Shown here piece by piece: positions 10,498 to 21,121 of a DNA stretch of 64,000 nucleotides. How positions within the stretch are numbered: position 1 is the stretch's first letter; every line of letters begins with the position of its first letter. Source of the stretch: Myroides oncorhynchi (GTDB lineage: Bacteria > Bacteroidota > Bacteroidia > Flavobacteriales > Flavobacteriaceae); NCBI RefSeq assembly GCF_020905415.1, contig NZ_JAJJMP010000001.1, positions 429,501 through 493,500 of the forward strand, in the 5' to 3' direction. The notes beneath the pieces were generated by a model. The model saw only the letters and a list, made by a program, of their open reading frames with translations, ran no database searches and was not told where the DNA came from. The position numbers were made by a program, and so were the translations under genes.

Positions 10498-11382
10498 CTA
10501 CAAACTATTCCATTTTAAACCATTCAAAGGAGCTAATTTATTTAATAGTTCTACAACTCTTTTTTTATTCTTATCTGTAACTCCACTATACATCCCAACT
10601 AACTCATCAGTCTTTGAATCAAAAAAAACACGACTCAAAAAAGAGTTTGGCCTAGAAGCATTTAAATTATCTAAAGAATTCAAAGCTTGAAAAACACCTT
10701 CTCTCCCCTCACTAACATTACTACTCATTCTATCAAGTCCTAAACGATGATATTTATATAAGGCTTCTTTATAAGAAGATCCTATTCCAGAAGTAAGATC
10801 ACTAATAAATGCTGCGCGAGTATTATTTCCATCACCTTGTTTCCACCCTCTATAATTAGATTGTTGAGCCATACTAGCAATAGTATTAGCAGACTGTAAA
10901 TAACTATTTCCTCCGCCTAAATTAAAAGTCTCTGCATCTAGACCTACAATTAAATTTGCATAGAAACCTATTAACGAAGTTAAGTTAGAATCGTAAGAAG
11001 TTGGATTGTAGTATAAAGATTCAAACTCTACATAATTAAAAGTAATGTCTTTATCATTAAATAAAAGTACTTGAGTAGAATAACTTGAATTGTACACAGG
11101 TCTAGAAGATTTTACTTGGAGAGTTCCAGATACAGTATTATTCCCATAAGTTGTTACATTTAGAAAAAACATACAATCTATCCTCTCCACTGAACCAAAT
11201 TTCTTTGAAGTCCAACTAGTATTATTTATAAAATCTTTTAGAGACTTCTCTAAAGATTTAAAATATGCTTGATGTGTATTACCTACTTGACTATGATTAA
11301 CAGTTACTGTTGCATTTAACTCTTGAGCATAACCACTTAGAATTATAAAAAACGAACCGAAAAGCCAAATAAGTTTATTCAT
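10498..11382 (-). CDS. porD: DUF4835 family protein, PorD-type type IX secretion component
   Basis: Secreted or periplasmic protein of 294 residues with a signal peptide (about 1-19, ending GYAQ). It belongs to the Bacteroidota DUF4835 family, which current annotation names type IX secretion system protein PorD; I rely on recall for that name and the mechanistic role is not clear. The start overlaps the end of coaBC by eight bases, and recN follows after 16 nt. The bamD-rpoZ-coaBC-DUF4835-recN order is conserved in flavobacteria, which supports the family call. Confidence 0.8.
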   Translation of the reverse strand: MNKLIWLFGSFFIILSGYAQELNATVTVNHSQVGNTHQAYFKSLEKSLKDFINNTSWTSKKFGSVERIDCMFFLNVTTYGNNTVSGTLQVKSSRPVYNSSYSTQVLLFNDKDITFNYVEFESLYYNPTSYDSNLTSLIGFYANLIVGLDAETFNLGGGNSYLQSANTIASMAQQSNYRGWKQGDGNNTRAAFISDLTSGIGSSYKEALYKYHRLGLDRMSSNVSEGREGVFQALNSLDNLNASRPNSFLSRVFFDSKTDELVGMYSGVTDKNKKRVVELLNKLAPLNGLKWNSL

Positions 11383-12586
11383 AATGTTTAATTATCTTAT
11401 ATATAATATCTACTGCGACTTCTTCTTTTAACTTTAATTCCTTGGGTTCAATGTTAAAGTCTTTATCTATAAAGGTAACTTTATTAGTTGGTTTTCCAAA
11501 GCCAGCTCCATCATCTTTTAAAGAATTTAAAACGATAAAGTCTAGATTCTTTTTCTTGATTTTAGCCTTTGCATGTTCTATTTCATTTTGAGTCTCTAAA
11601 GCAAAACCCACTAAATATTGTTTGTCTTTTATACCACCAAGTGAAGCTAATATATCAGGGTTCTTTTCCATTTCTATAATAAACTCTTCACTATCTTTTT
11701 TTATTTTCTCTGTGGCAACCTCTTTTGGTCGATAATCTGCTACAGCTGCAGCAGCTACAACTACGTCAACCTCCGAAAAATATTTATGACATTCATTATA
11801 CATTTCTAGAGCTGACATAACTTTAATTACCTGCACATTCTCATGTAATATCTTTTGGTTACTAGGCCCCGATATAAGTATTACTTGAGCACCTTTTTTA
11901 GCAGCTTCTAATGCAATATCGTATCCCATCTTACCTGAAGAATGATTCCCAATAAAACGAACAGGATCAATTGGTTCATAAGTTGGTCCAGCAGTCACTA
12001 GTACCTTCTTCCCACTCAGGAGTTGATTTGTTTTAAACGTATCTCGTACAGCCTTCACGATAGTTTCTGGTTCCGCCATTCTACCTTTTCCGATCAGTCC
12101 GCTGGCTAATTCACCATCCTCAGCTGGAATAATTATATTCCCAAAACTTGCTAATAATTCTAAATTTTTATTTGTAGTTGGATGCATATACATATCCAAA
12201 TCCATTGCAGGAGCAACCATTACAGGACATTTTGCAGATAAATATATAGCCATTAATAAGTTATCACAATAACCGTTAGACATCTTAGCTAAAGTATTAG
12301 CTGTCGCAGGGGCAACGATCATTAAATCCGCCCATAATGCTAACTCTACATGATTATTCCATGTTCCTCCTTCATCACCAGCATTGAAGAAATTAGTATA
12401 AGCTGGCTTCTTTGATAAAGTAGCTAAAGTATAAGGAGTTACAAATTGATGAGAAGCAGGTGTCATGATTACTTGAACCTCTGCACCTGCTTTTATAAGT
12501 AAACGTACTAAGTGCGCCGTTTTATACGCGGCAATTCCACCAGTTACGCCCAGTATTATTCTTTTACCGCCTAAATTTGACATCAC
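11375..12586 (-). CDS. coaBC: Bifunctional phosphopantothenoylcysteine decarboxylase / phosphopantothenate-cysteine ligase
   Basis: Two steps of coenzyme A synthesis: cysteine ligation to 4'-phosphopantothenate and decarboxylation to 4'-phosphopantetheine. The N-terminal flavoprotein domain (about 7-180) has GVTGGIAAYK and the catalytic histidine H79 (NNHVELALWAD), plus the substrate motif PAMDLDMY. The C-terminal CoaB domain (about 190-403) has GNHSSGKMGYDIA and AAAVADYRPK. Length 403, as usual. The protein starts with two methionines, and either could be used. It lies nine bases after rpoZ. Confidence 0.96.
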   Translation of the reverse strand: MMSNLGGKRIILGVTGGIAAYKTAHLVRLLIKAGAEVQVIMTPASHQFVTPYTLATLSKKPAYTNFFNAGDEGGTWNNHVELALWADLMIVAPATANTLAKMSNGYCDNLLMAIYLSAKCPVMVAPAMDLDMYMHPTTNKNLELLASFGNIIIPAEDGELASGLIGKGRMAEPETIVKAVRDTFKTNQLLSGKKVLVTAGPTYEPIDPVRFIGNHSSGKMGYDIALEAAKKGAQVILISGPSNQKILHENVQVIKVMSALEMYNECHKYFSEVDVVVAAAAVADYRPKEVATEKIKKDSEEFIIEMEKNPDILASLGGIKDKQYLVGFALETQNEIEHAKAKIKKKNLDFIVLNSLKDDGAGFGKPTNKVTFIDKDFNIEPKELKLKEEVAVDIIYKIIKHYE

Positions 12587-12595
12587 TAAGTGTTT

Positions 12596-12913
12596 TTATT
12601 TTTCTACTTCTTTGAACGAAACTTTACCTTCTAACCATTCTTCAACAGCTAATGCTTGTGCTTTAGGCAATTTTTCATAAAATTTAGAAACTTCAATCTG
12701 TTCTTTATTTTCAAATACCTCGTCTAAACTATCATTGTAAGTAGCGAACTCCTCTAACTTATCAACCAATTCATTTTTGATGTCAGTGTTGATTTGGTTT
12801 GCTCTCTTAGCAATTATAGTAATCGCCTCATAAATATTTCCTGTAGGCTCTTCAATCTTACTTTTATTATAAGTAATCGTGTTTACTGGAGCATTTGTCT
12901 TCTTTAAATCCAT
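12596..12913 (-). CDS. rpoZ: DNA-directed RNA polymerase omega subunit (Rpb6 type)
   Basis: Small RNA polymerase subunit, 105 residues, of the divergent Bacteroidota omega/Rpb6 form. The conserved block is NIYEAITIIAKRANQIN (about 26-42), equivalent to the RPB6/omega core helix with its A-K-R-A-Q pattern. The C-terminal acidic helix is typical of the flavobacterial version. Position between bamD and coaBC (gaps 14 and 9 nt) matches the usual order in this group and parallels the omega-coaBC linkage seen in many bacteria. Confidence 0.85.
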   Translation of the reverse strand: MDLKKTNAPVNTITYNKSKIEEPTGNIYEAITIIAKRANQINTDIKNELVDKLEEFATYNDSLDEVFENKEQIEVSKFYEKLPKAQALAVEEWLEGKVSFKEVEK

Positions 12914-12927
12914 CTCTTTCGCTTAAG

Positions 12928-13734
12928 TTATTTTGAAAATTTTGCTAATTCTACATCTATGTTCGCAAGCATATAATCTGCTTGACTTTTGTATTTTGTT
13001 TCAGCATTAAATCGTACTAATACATCGTACATTGTTTTAGCTGATTTAAGTCGATCTTCCATTTTATAACTCACACTATTCATTGCTAATTTATAAGCAG
13101 AATCTAGTTTATAAAACAAGGCATCTTCTTTATATTCTGTACCTGGATAATCATAAATAAAATTATCAAGTGCTATAATTGCGGCTCCATAATTTCTAGT
13201 ATACTCTCCTATCGTATTAAGTTGCTTCGCATTTTCAAAAGTCTTCTTCTCAATCTTCTTATTCAAATCCGTCATAATCGAATTAGCTTCAAAAACATAA
13301 TTTGATGCAGGATATTGATCGATAAACCTTTGTAACTTATCTATTACTTCATAAGTTATTCTTTGATCCAAAGAATATACAGGAGAAAGAGATAAACCTG
13401 ACTTAATTTCCATTAATAAGGCTTCTTCTCTTTTCTCACTTCTTGGATAAGTTGCTGCAAAGTTTTTAAAACGAGGTGCAGCCACTTCGTAGTCTTTTGT
13501 CATAAAAGAAGCCATTGCAAAGTTAAAAAACATATCTTCTGCTTTCGGATTCGCTCTATAAACAGTCTCTAATTGCTCATATAAACGAATAGCATTTCTA
13601 TATTTTTTCTTCTCATAAAACTGATTTGCAATTTCTTTTTTAAATTCGTAATCTTCTGACTTCAAAGCCTTTTGCATAGGCCCACAGCTAGCTATAGAAA
13701 GCATAAGAATAGATAAACCAATATATTTTTTCAT
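12928..13734 (-). CDS. bamD: Outer membrane assembly lipoprotein BamD
   Basis: Lipoprotein of the beta-barrel assembly machine, 268 residues. The signal peptide ends in a lipobox with C17 (SIASCGPM). The rest is a chain of TPR-like helices (about 28-260), with the recognisable EKKKYRNAIRLYEQLE repeat. First gene of the bamD-rpoZ-coaBC-porD-recN operon, with a strong consensus promoter upstream. Confidence 0.93.
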   Translation of the reverse strand: MKKYIGLSILMLSIASCGPMQKALKSEDYEFKKEIANQFYEKKKYRNAIRLYEQLETVYRANPKAEDMFFNFAMASFMTKDYEVAAPRFKNFAATYPRSEKREEALLMEIKSGLSLSPVYSLDQRITYEVIDKLQRFIDQYPASNYVFEANSIMTDLNKKIEKKTFENAKQLNTIGEYTRNYGAAIIALDNFIYDYPGTEYKEDALFYKLDSAYKLAMNSVSYKMEDRLKSAKTMYDVLVRFNAETKYKSQADYMLANIDVELAKFSK

Positions 13735-13793
13735 AAATGTTTTTCGTTGTTTTTGACAAAAGCATTTCCAAGATAGTCCTGTAAAAGCAAATG

Positions 13794-13823
13794 CAAATTT
13801 AAATTAATAATTGCATTATACAA
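13794..13823 (-). promoter_or_regulatory. Promoter of the bamD operon
   Basis: On the minus strand TTTTTG with TTG at 13823-13821, 19 nt, then TAAATTTG (13801-13794): a full match to the Bacteroidota consensus. The predicted leader is about 55 nt. Confidence 0.75.
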
Positions 13824-13841
13824 AAAGCTTTTTATATTAAA

Positions 13842-13873
13842 AAGAAAAGATGTCTAAAATGACATCTTTTCTT
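13842..13873 (-). terminator. Terminator after the ferritin gene
   Basis: A 13-bp perfect stem (aagaaaagatgtc / gacatcttttctt) with a 6-nt loop, followed on the minus strand by a T-rich run. It separates the ferritin operon from bamD. Confidence 0.85.
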
Positions 13874-13896
13874 ATAAATCATTATATCTTAAACGA

Positions 13897-14412
13897 TTAA
13901 ATTGTAGGATTAGTATTCCCTTGTTGGTTAAAGTTTTTGATATCATTATCAAATAAATATAACCCTCCTTTATCATCTCCGATAAGGTTTATTTTATCTA
14001 AGATTGTACGTGCTGTAGCTTCCTCTTCGATCTGTTCTGCTACATACCATTGTAAGAAATTATGTGTTGCATAATCTCTTTCTTCTAAAGCTACATGTAC
14101 CAATTCATTGATGCTTTGAGACACAAAAACCTCATGATCAAATAACTGTTTAAACAATGCTTTAAACGAAGTATGATCTAACTCTGGTTTAGTCACTGCA
14201 GGAATAACTGCTTGACCTCCTCTTTGGTTAACATACTTTACTAGTTTTAACATGTGTTGACGCTCTTCATCAGATTGCGCAAACATAAATGTTGATATAC
14301 CTTCAAATCCTTGTATTTCTGCCCAAGAAGCCATTTCTAAATAAATTTGTGACGAATCACCTTCTATTTTTATCTGCTCGTTAAGCGCTTTTTCTAATTT
14401 TACTGATAACAT
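13897..14412 (-). CDS. ftnA: Ferritin, non-heme iron storage
   Basis: Iron storage protein (24-mer shell, ferroxidase EC 1.16.3.2), 171 residues. Ferroxidase ligands match E. coli FtnA numbering: E17, E50 and H53, in a four-helix bundle covering about residues 5-150. It begins 12 nt after dapA, so it is probably part of the DUF6495-ligA-DUF6913-dapA transcript. I found no separate iron-responsive operator before it; a promoter inside dapA cannot be excluded. Confidence 0.94.
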   Translation of the reverse strand: MLSVKLEKALNEQIKIEGDSSQIYLEMASWAEIQGFEGISTFMFAQSDEERQHMLKLVKYVNQRGGQAVIPAVTKPELDHTSFKALFKQLFDHEVFVSQSINELVHVALEERDYATHNFLQWYVAEQIEEEATARTILDKINLIGDDKGGLYLFDNDIKNFNQQGNTNPTI

Positions 14413-14424
14413 AACTCTCTTTTT

Positions 14425-15306
14425 TTAATTAAGCGATTTGTATTCTTTGTCTATTCGCGATGCTAATTCAGCATCAACTGGAACTAGAGGTAAACGCAAT
14501 GTGTTTCCCATTACACCTTCCACTTTTAATATCTCTTTTATTCCAGCAGGATTACCTTGCTCAAATATCATATCTATAATAGGCATTAATTGATATTGTA
14601 GTTCAAAAGCTTCCTTTACATTTCCTTTTAAACCAAAGCGAATCATATCCGTAAATTTCTGTGGCACTCCTTGTCCAATAACAGAAATAACTCCCGCTCC
14701 ACCTGCTAACACTAAAGGCAATGCTATAGCATCATCCCCCGAAATAACTAAGAACTCTTTACGCGTACTTTGACGGATAAGTTCCATTCCTTGTACCATG
14801 CTTCCAGCAGCTTCCTTTATACCAATTATATTGCTAAACTCATTTGCTAAACGTACTACTGTACTAACAGCCATATTACTCCCTGTTCTACCTGGAACAT
14901 TATATAAAATAATAGGCAACAGACTCTTAAGTGCTATTTGCTTAAAATGCTGATAAATACCTTCCTGCGTTGGTTTATTATAATAAGGTGATACCGATAA
15001 TATTGCATCAAATCCTTCTAAATTCTCTTCATTTAACTCTTCTAATACAGCTTGTGTATTATTTCCTCCTACTCCTAATACTAATGGCAATCTTTGCTTA
15101 TTAGCCTTTATAACGGTACGTTTGACTAATTGTTTCTCTTCGTTGCTAAGCGTAGCTGATTCTCCTGTAGTTCCTAATACTACTAGATATTCTACCCCTC
15201 TTGCTGTTGTGTATTCTACCAAATCCTGTAATGCTTCTACATCTACAGAAAAATCGTTTCTAAATGGCGTTACTAATGCCACTCCCGTACCAATAAGTGA
15301 TTGCAT
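14425..15306 (-). CDS. dapA: 4-hydroxy-tetrahydrodipicolinate synthase
   Basis: First committed step of lysine and diaminopimelate synthesis: condenses pyruvate with aspartate semialdehyde (EC 4.3.3.7). 293 residues, a TIM barrel. The Schiff-base lysine is K164 (GIKEAAGSM), the catalytic tyrosine Y135 (YNVPGRTG), and the substrate motif GTTGES lies at 45-50. It lies 15 nt after the DUF6913 gene and 12 nt before ferritin. Confidence 0.96.
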   Translation of the reverse strand: MQSLIGTGVALVTPFRNDFSVDVEALQDLVEYTTARGVEYLVVLGTTGESATLSNEEKQLVKRTVIKANKQRLPLVLGVGGNNTQAVLEELNEENLEGFDAILSVSPYYNKPTQEGIYQHFKQIALKSLLPIILYNVPGRTGSNMAVSTVVRLANEFSNIIGIKEAAGSMVQGMELIRQSTRKEFLVISGDDAIALPLVLAGGAGVISVIGQGVPQKFTDMIRFGLKGNVKEAFELQYQLMPIIDMIFEQGNPAGIKEILKVEGVMGNTLRLPLVPVDAELASRIDKEYKSLN

Positions 15307-15321
15307 AGTTATTTTAAATTA

Positions 15322-15831
15322 TTAATGTTTAAAAACGTTTATATATTTATATAAATTCTCAATAAAACTGTCTACCTCTAGACTTTCTAATACTAAACTA
15401 AAATGATTTAGCATTGTATTCTCACTCGAAACACCTACCTTAAATAAAGCATTCGACTTTGCTGTCATCCACATTAATGGTACAGCTTTATTAGTATAAT
15501 AACTAACTAATATGTCAAATTGCTTTTCAATAAAATCAAGTATCTCAATATTCTCAGTACTACCAGAAATAGTAAAATCTTTCATTCCAAAACACCCTTC
15601 TTCCAATATTTTCTTATTCTCAGAAGTGTAAATTAAAACTTTTATCTTAACACCACTTATCCCTTTTCTCTCAAATGCTTTGATTAAGTCAGGAATAATA
15701 CGAGCATCTGATTTATTAACTAAGATTCCTACTTCTTTAAACTCATATTTAAAATCCGCAGGTAATGCTTTTAATGTTGACTTTTCTACTACTTTACTGA
15801 GTGATCTTTTCTTTAAAGTATTAAACCACAT
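15322..15831 (-). CDS. DUF6913-like hypothetical protein
   Basis: 169-residue protein with no signal peptide or membrane segment. It looks like the flavobacterial family DUF6913, known from the same ligA-dapA neighbourhood; the match is from memory. The mix of alternating hydrophobic strands (VGILVN, KIKVLIYTS, FDILVSYY, MWMTAKSNALFKVGV) suggests an alpha/beta fold, but no catalytic motif is visible. Probably translated from the ligA transcript (66-nt gap). Confidence 0.7.
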   Translation of the reverse strand: MWFNTLKKRSLSKVVEKSTLKALPADFKYEFKEVGILVNKSDARIIPDLIKAFERKGISGVKIKVLIYTSENKKILEEGCFGMKDFTISGSTENIEILDFIEKQFDILVSYYTNKAVPLMWMTAKSNALFKVGVSSENTMLNHFSLVLESLEVDSFIENLYKYINVFKH

Positions 15832-15897
15832 ATAAGTTACTCTTTTTTGTAAAGATAAACAAATAGCTAAATAGGCAATACTACTTTTAACATTGAA

Positions 15898-17895
<1,998 letters not shown>

Positions 17896-17906
17896 CTAAC
17901 TAATAT

Positions 17907-18380
17907 TTATAACTTAAGCATTTCTTTAAATTGTCCATATAAATGCCCCTCGCTTAAGATAGCTCCTTGTTGTATTAAACCAAAAATTTCACTATTTCGA
18001 TCATCACCAAACCCTTTACCTCCATGTCTAACTTCTACATCTTCTGTAAAAATCGCATCAGACAACCATTGCAAACCTTCCTTTGTTAAAAAATCTATAT
18101 CCGATTGCTTAGCTTTAATAACGATAGTCTTTATCTCTTTATCATCAAACCCGAATAAAAAGATATAATTCTTAGAATAATGCTCTAAATACTTTGCTGT
18201 ATTCAAAACACCCTCCCAAATCAAGTCAGAGAATATATCTAATTCTTGGTCAGCTACTTCAGGCTTTTCTTCCTTTATCTTATCCCATTCATTTTTATCT
18301 ATCTGCTGTGAGACCAAAAAATTAATAAACTCAGGATGTAATTCCTCTAACTGCTCTTTAGTAAGCCTAGTATATTTCAT
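17907..18380 (-). CDS. DUF6495 family protein
   Basis: 157-residue cytosolic protein, with no signal peptide. The opening KYTRLTKEQLEELHPEF and the central ELDIFSDLIWE are characteristic of a small flavobacterial family that I recall as DUF6495, usually found directly before ligA as here (11 nt gap). Function unknown. A TATCTTTG box 20 nt upstream makes it the likely first gene of the ligA-dapA-ferritin operon. Confidence 0.75.
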   Translation of the reverse strand: MKYTRLTKEQLEELHPEFINFLVSQQIDKNEWDKIKEEKPEVADQELDIFSDLIWEGVLNTAKYLEHYSKNYIFLFGFDDKEIKTIVIKAKQSDIDFLTKEGLQWLSDAIFTEDVEVRHGGKGFGDDRNSEIFGLIQQGAILSEGHLYGQFKEMLKL

Positions 18381-18399
18381 AATAAAATTCCATTTGAAA

Positions 18400-18407
18400 C
18401 AAAGATA
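18400..18407 (-). promoter_or_regulatory. Putative -7 element of the ligA operon
   Basis: TATCTTTG on the minus strand, giving a leader of about 16 nt before the DUF6495 gene. The nearest TTG is only 12 nt away, so the -33 element is not consensus. Confidence 0.45.
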
Positions 18408-18441
18408 ACACCTTCATTCCAATTCATATAATCTGATAAAA

Positions 18442-19086
18442 TTAATTCTTGATGATTGCTGCTAATTCTTTTTTCTTAGCTGTTGCGTATTTAAGAGGAA
18501 CATAATCTGCCTCTACAACATCCATTTCATAAAAAGAAAGTGTTCTTATATCAAATACAAATGTTCCTACAGTAACTATTCTATCCTCATAGTTCTCATA
18601 TACAGTAAACTGATAAAAATTTCCTCTTTTCCCAGAACCATCTATATCTGCATTAGGAGATACATCTACCCGCAATCCAACACCTATACCACCATTCTCT
18701 TTTACTGCGTTGCTAAACTCTTCTCCTAAATAATCCTTAGCTGATGTAGTCTTCAATGCTGCAATAACAGTCTCTAATCCATCTTTACTAATTTCAATCT
18801 TATTCACTTCACTCATTAATTCAAGTGCCTTCTTATTATCTACTTTAAGAATCTTAGTTGTATTCTTTAAGATAGTAGGCTCTTGCTCATATAAGTTCTC
18901 CCAAGGAGCTATTCCTTCAGTTGTTTTTAAATCTCCTCCATCTATCGATTCTACAGGCACTTCTTTTTCAGGCGAAACAGTCTCAATCCCCACCCCTTCG
19001 GTATCTTTTATATCTTTCTCATCCTTACAACTAAATAAAGACAATCCTAAAATCACTACACCTAAAAACTTTACTATTCTATTCAT
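18442..19086 (-). CDS. Hypothetical lipoprotein
   Basis: 214 residues with a lipoprotein signal (MNRIVKFLGVVILGLSLFSC, C20), followed by a serine/threonine/glutamate-rich linker (about 22-60) and a soluble domain that ends in alternating strands (FYQFTVYENYEDRIVTVGTF). I do not recognise the family. It is monocistronic by spacing: 61 nt to the DUF6495 gene, which has its own -7 box, and 217 nt of AT-rich sequence upstream. Confidence 0.7.
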   Translation of the reverse strand: MNRIVKFLGVVILGLSLFSCKDEKDIKDTEGVGIETVSPEKEVPVESIDGGDLKTTEGIAPWENLYEQEPTILKNTTKILKVDNKKALELMSEVNKIEISKDGLETVIAALKTTSAKDYLGEEFSNAVKENGGIGVGLRVDVSPNADIDGSGKRGNFYQFTVYENYEDRIVTVGTFVFDIRTLSFYEMDVVEADYVPLKYATAKKKELAAIIKN

Positions 19087-19255
19087 ATCTAATATTTTCT
19101 TTAAATATCAACTTAAAATTACAATTCTATAAATATACATAATCTTCAAGATCCCCCTCCTAAACATGACCACAAAGTCGATTATTATACCCTTCCAATA
19201 TACAAAAAAAGAAAAAAACCTAATTCGTTTATTTCGCGAAAATATATAGCAAAAA

Positions 19256-19282
19256 AAAGACCCCCTAAAACAGGAGGTCTTT
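19256..19282 (-). terminator. Terminator of the rpsF-rpsR-rplI operon
   Basis: Stem AAAGACCCCC / GGAGGTCTTT (one mismatch), loop 7 nt, followed on the minus strand by eight T residues. It starts 22 nt after the rplI stop. Confidence 0.85.
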
Positions 19283-19303
19283 TCTATATATAATCATTTA
19301 AGA

Positions 19304-19747
19304 CTATTCTTGCTCAGCGATTACTTCGTAATCTACTTCAACGATTACATCACGGTGTAAACGAACGTTTGCAGTATATTTACCTAAACGTTTGATAACT
19401 CCTGAAGTGATGAATTTTTTATCAACTGATTGACCGTTTTTAGCGAAAACCTCAGCGATATCTGCATTAGTTACAGATCCGAATAATTTCTCACCACCAG
19501 CTTTAACAGTGATTTTGATATCTAAAGCTTTTAATGCTTCAGCTACAACTTTAGCATCAGCTACAATTTTAGCTTCTTTGTGCGCTCTTTGTCTTAAGTT
19601 CTCAGCTAATACTTTTTTAGCAGATGGAGTAGCTAAGATAGCAATTCCTTGAGGGATTAAATAGTTACGTCCGTATCCTGGTTTAACAGTTACTACGTCA
19701 TCTTTAAATCCTAACTTTTGAACGTCTTGTTTTAAGATAATTTCCAT
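19304..19747 (-). CDS. rplI: 50S ribosomal protein bL9
   Basis: Large-subunit ribosomal protein, 147 residues. The N-terminal domain has the invariant GYGRNYLIP motif (24-32), then the long connecting helix and the C-terminal rRNA-binding domain. Third gene of the operon, 64 nt after rpsR; that gap holds no obvious gene, and ssb or priB is absent from the usual position between rpsF and rpsR. Confidence 0.97.
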   Translation of the reverse strand: MEIILKQDVQKLGFKDDVVTVKPGYGRNYLIPQGIAILATPSAKKVLAENLRQRAHKEAKIVADAKVVAEALKALDIKITVKAGGEKLFGSVTNADIAEVFAKNGQSVDKKFITSGVIKRLGKYTANVRLHRDVIVEVDYEVIAEQE

Positions 19748-19811
19748 TGTTGATGTCCTTTTTAAAAGAAGTTAGGTTTCACGAATGAAAACCAACAACC
19801 TTAGTTTTTTA

Positions 19812-20108
19812 TTATTTTAATAAATCAGCTACGTATGGCATTAAAGCTAAATGACGTGCTCTTTTTACTGCTACAGATACTTTTCTTTGGAATTTCAAAG
19901 ATGTTCCTGTTAAACGACGTGGTAAAATTTTACCTTGTTCGTTTACGAATTTTAATAAGAAATCAGCATCTTTATAATCGATGTATTGAATTCCTGATTT
20001 TTTGAAACGACAGTACTTTTTAGTTTTGTTAGTTTCAATGTTTAAAGGCGTTAGATATCTGATATCTCCGTCTTTTTTACCTTTTGCAGATTGCTCTATA
20101 CTTGACAT
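19812..20108 (-). CDS. rpsR: 30S ribosomal protein bS18
   Basis: Small-subunit ribosomal protein, 98 residues. Conserved block [19 protein letters not shown] (55-73), which contacts 16S rRNA and the bS6 partner. It starts five bases after rpsF and is translated with it. Confidence 0.97.
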   Translation of the reverse strand: MSSIEQSAKGKKDGDIRYLTPLNIETNKTKKYCRFKKSGIQYIDYKDADFLLKFVNEQGKILPRRLTGTSLKFQRKVSVAVKRARHLALMPYVADLLK

Positions 20109-20113
20109 AACAA

Positions 20114-20455
20114 TTAAGCTTTTTTAGATTTTAATTTCTCTCTTCTTCTCTCTGCCCAAGATACAGCGTGTTTATCTAAAGCTACAGTTAAGAAACGCAT
20201 AACTCTTTCGTCACGTCTGAATTCAGTCTCTAAGTTGATGATGATCTCAGCTGGTGCTGTGTATTGGAATAAATGGTAAAAACCACTTTTCTTGTGTTGG
20301 ATCTCATAAGCTAATTTTTTTAAGCCCCAGTCCTCTTTAGCTACCATCTCAGCTCCTCTAGAAGTAAGAAATTCTTCGAATTTCTCTACTGTTTCCTTTA
20401 TCTGTGTTTCAGATAAAACGGGATTCAAGATGAAAACAGTTTCATAATGATTCAT
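20114..20455 (-). CDS. rpsF: 30S ribosomal protein bS6
   Basis: Small-subunit ribosomal protein, 113 residues, with the family opening [13 protein letters not shown] and [20 protein letters not shown]. First gene of the operon with bS18 and bL9, preceded by a full consensus promoter and a leader of about 30 nt. The leader looks too short for the large bS6:bS18 autoregulatory structure known from other phyla. Confidence 0.97.
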   Translation of the reverse strand: MNHYETVFILNPVLSETQIKETVEKFEEFLTSRGAEMVAKEDWGLKKLAYEIQHKKSGFYHLFQYTAPAEIIINLETEFRRDERVMRFLTVALDKHAVSWAERRREKLKSKKA

Positions 20456-20489
20456 AAATACTAAATTTTATTTGTTACAAAATTGGGTG

Positions 20490-20520
20490 CAAAAATACAA
20501 CTTTATACATACTATCCAAA
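20490..20520 (-). promoter_or_regulatory. Promoter of the rpsF operon
   Basis: On the minus strand TTTG (20520-20517), 19 nt, TATTTTTG (20497-20490). This is the strongest consensus match in the window, as expected for a ribosomal protein operon. Confidence 0.8.
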
Positions 20521-20561
20521 ACTAATTTGTCTTTTTATAAAGTTTTAATCCTTACACTTCC

Positions 20562-21098
20562 TTATCTCTCTATTTTCTTGTCTAATAACAACTCCGCTCT
20601 CTGATACATCCCCTCTATAGATAATACATCTAAATCCGCGTGAGCTCTTAACCACTTAGCATTCAGATCTACCAAGTCTTCTTCTAAACCATAGAAATCA
20701 TCATTCTTTAGCAAATCTCTTGTAGGGTTAGTCCCAAAATAATCAGACTCACAGAATGCTTCTAGTACAACATCATCTATTCCCTTCAGTACCTCAACTT
20801 GTTTAGTTAACAAAGCTAGATTAGCCACAGCTCCCATCTTTTCTAATCCAACAGCTATTGTTTCAAAGAATTCAAAATCAGCTTGTGTATTCCACACGAT
20901 TTGAGAGAAGTTACCATTCTTATACTGTGCTAAATAATAATCTACATAATAACTTAAGATTGCATCCGGATGAACTACTTCTCCCATTAACCCTCCCTCA
21001 TCTCTTACTAGGTTAATAAATGAGATATTCGAAGAGATAATATCATATCTCTCTTGACTTTTAAAAGCATCTTCTGAAATAACTATCTTTAATTCCAT
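20562..21098 (-). CDS. DMP19/DUF4375-like protein
   Basis: 178 residues, soluble, acidic. The segment YYVDYYLAQYKNGNFSQIVWN (50-70) resembles the core of DUF4375/DMP19 proteins, whose Neisseria member is described as a DNA mimic that binds a repressor. The similarity is to that short motif, so the family is probable and the DNA-mimic role only a suggestion. It follows priA by 23 nt and likely shares its transcript. An immunity-type role is another possibility, since such families occur among toxin neighbours. Confidence 0.55.
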   Translation of the reverse strand: MELKIVISEDAFKSQERYDIISSNISFINLVRDEGGLMGEVVHPDAILSYYVDYYLAQYKNGNFSQIVWNTQADFEFFETIAVGLEKMGAVANLALLTKQVEVLKGIDDVVLEAFCESDYFGTNPTRDLLKNDDFYGLEEDLVDLNAKWLRAHADLDVLSIEGMYQRAELLLDKKIER

Positions 21099-21121
21099 TC
21101 TTCTTATTTTATTTTTTAAAG

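Noticed and set aside
20456..20489. Autoregulatory bS6:bS18 leader RNA before rpsF
   Set aside because: The promoter places the start about 30 nt before the ATG, which leaves too little leader for the known structure.
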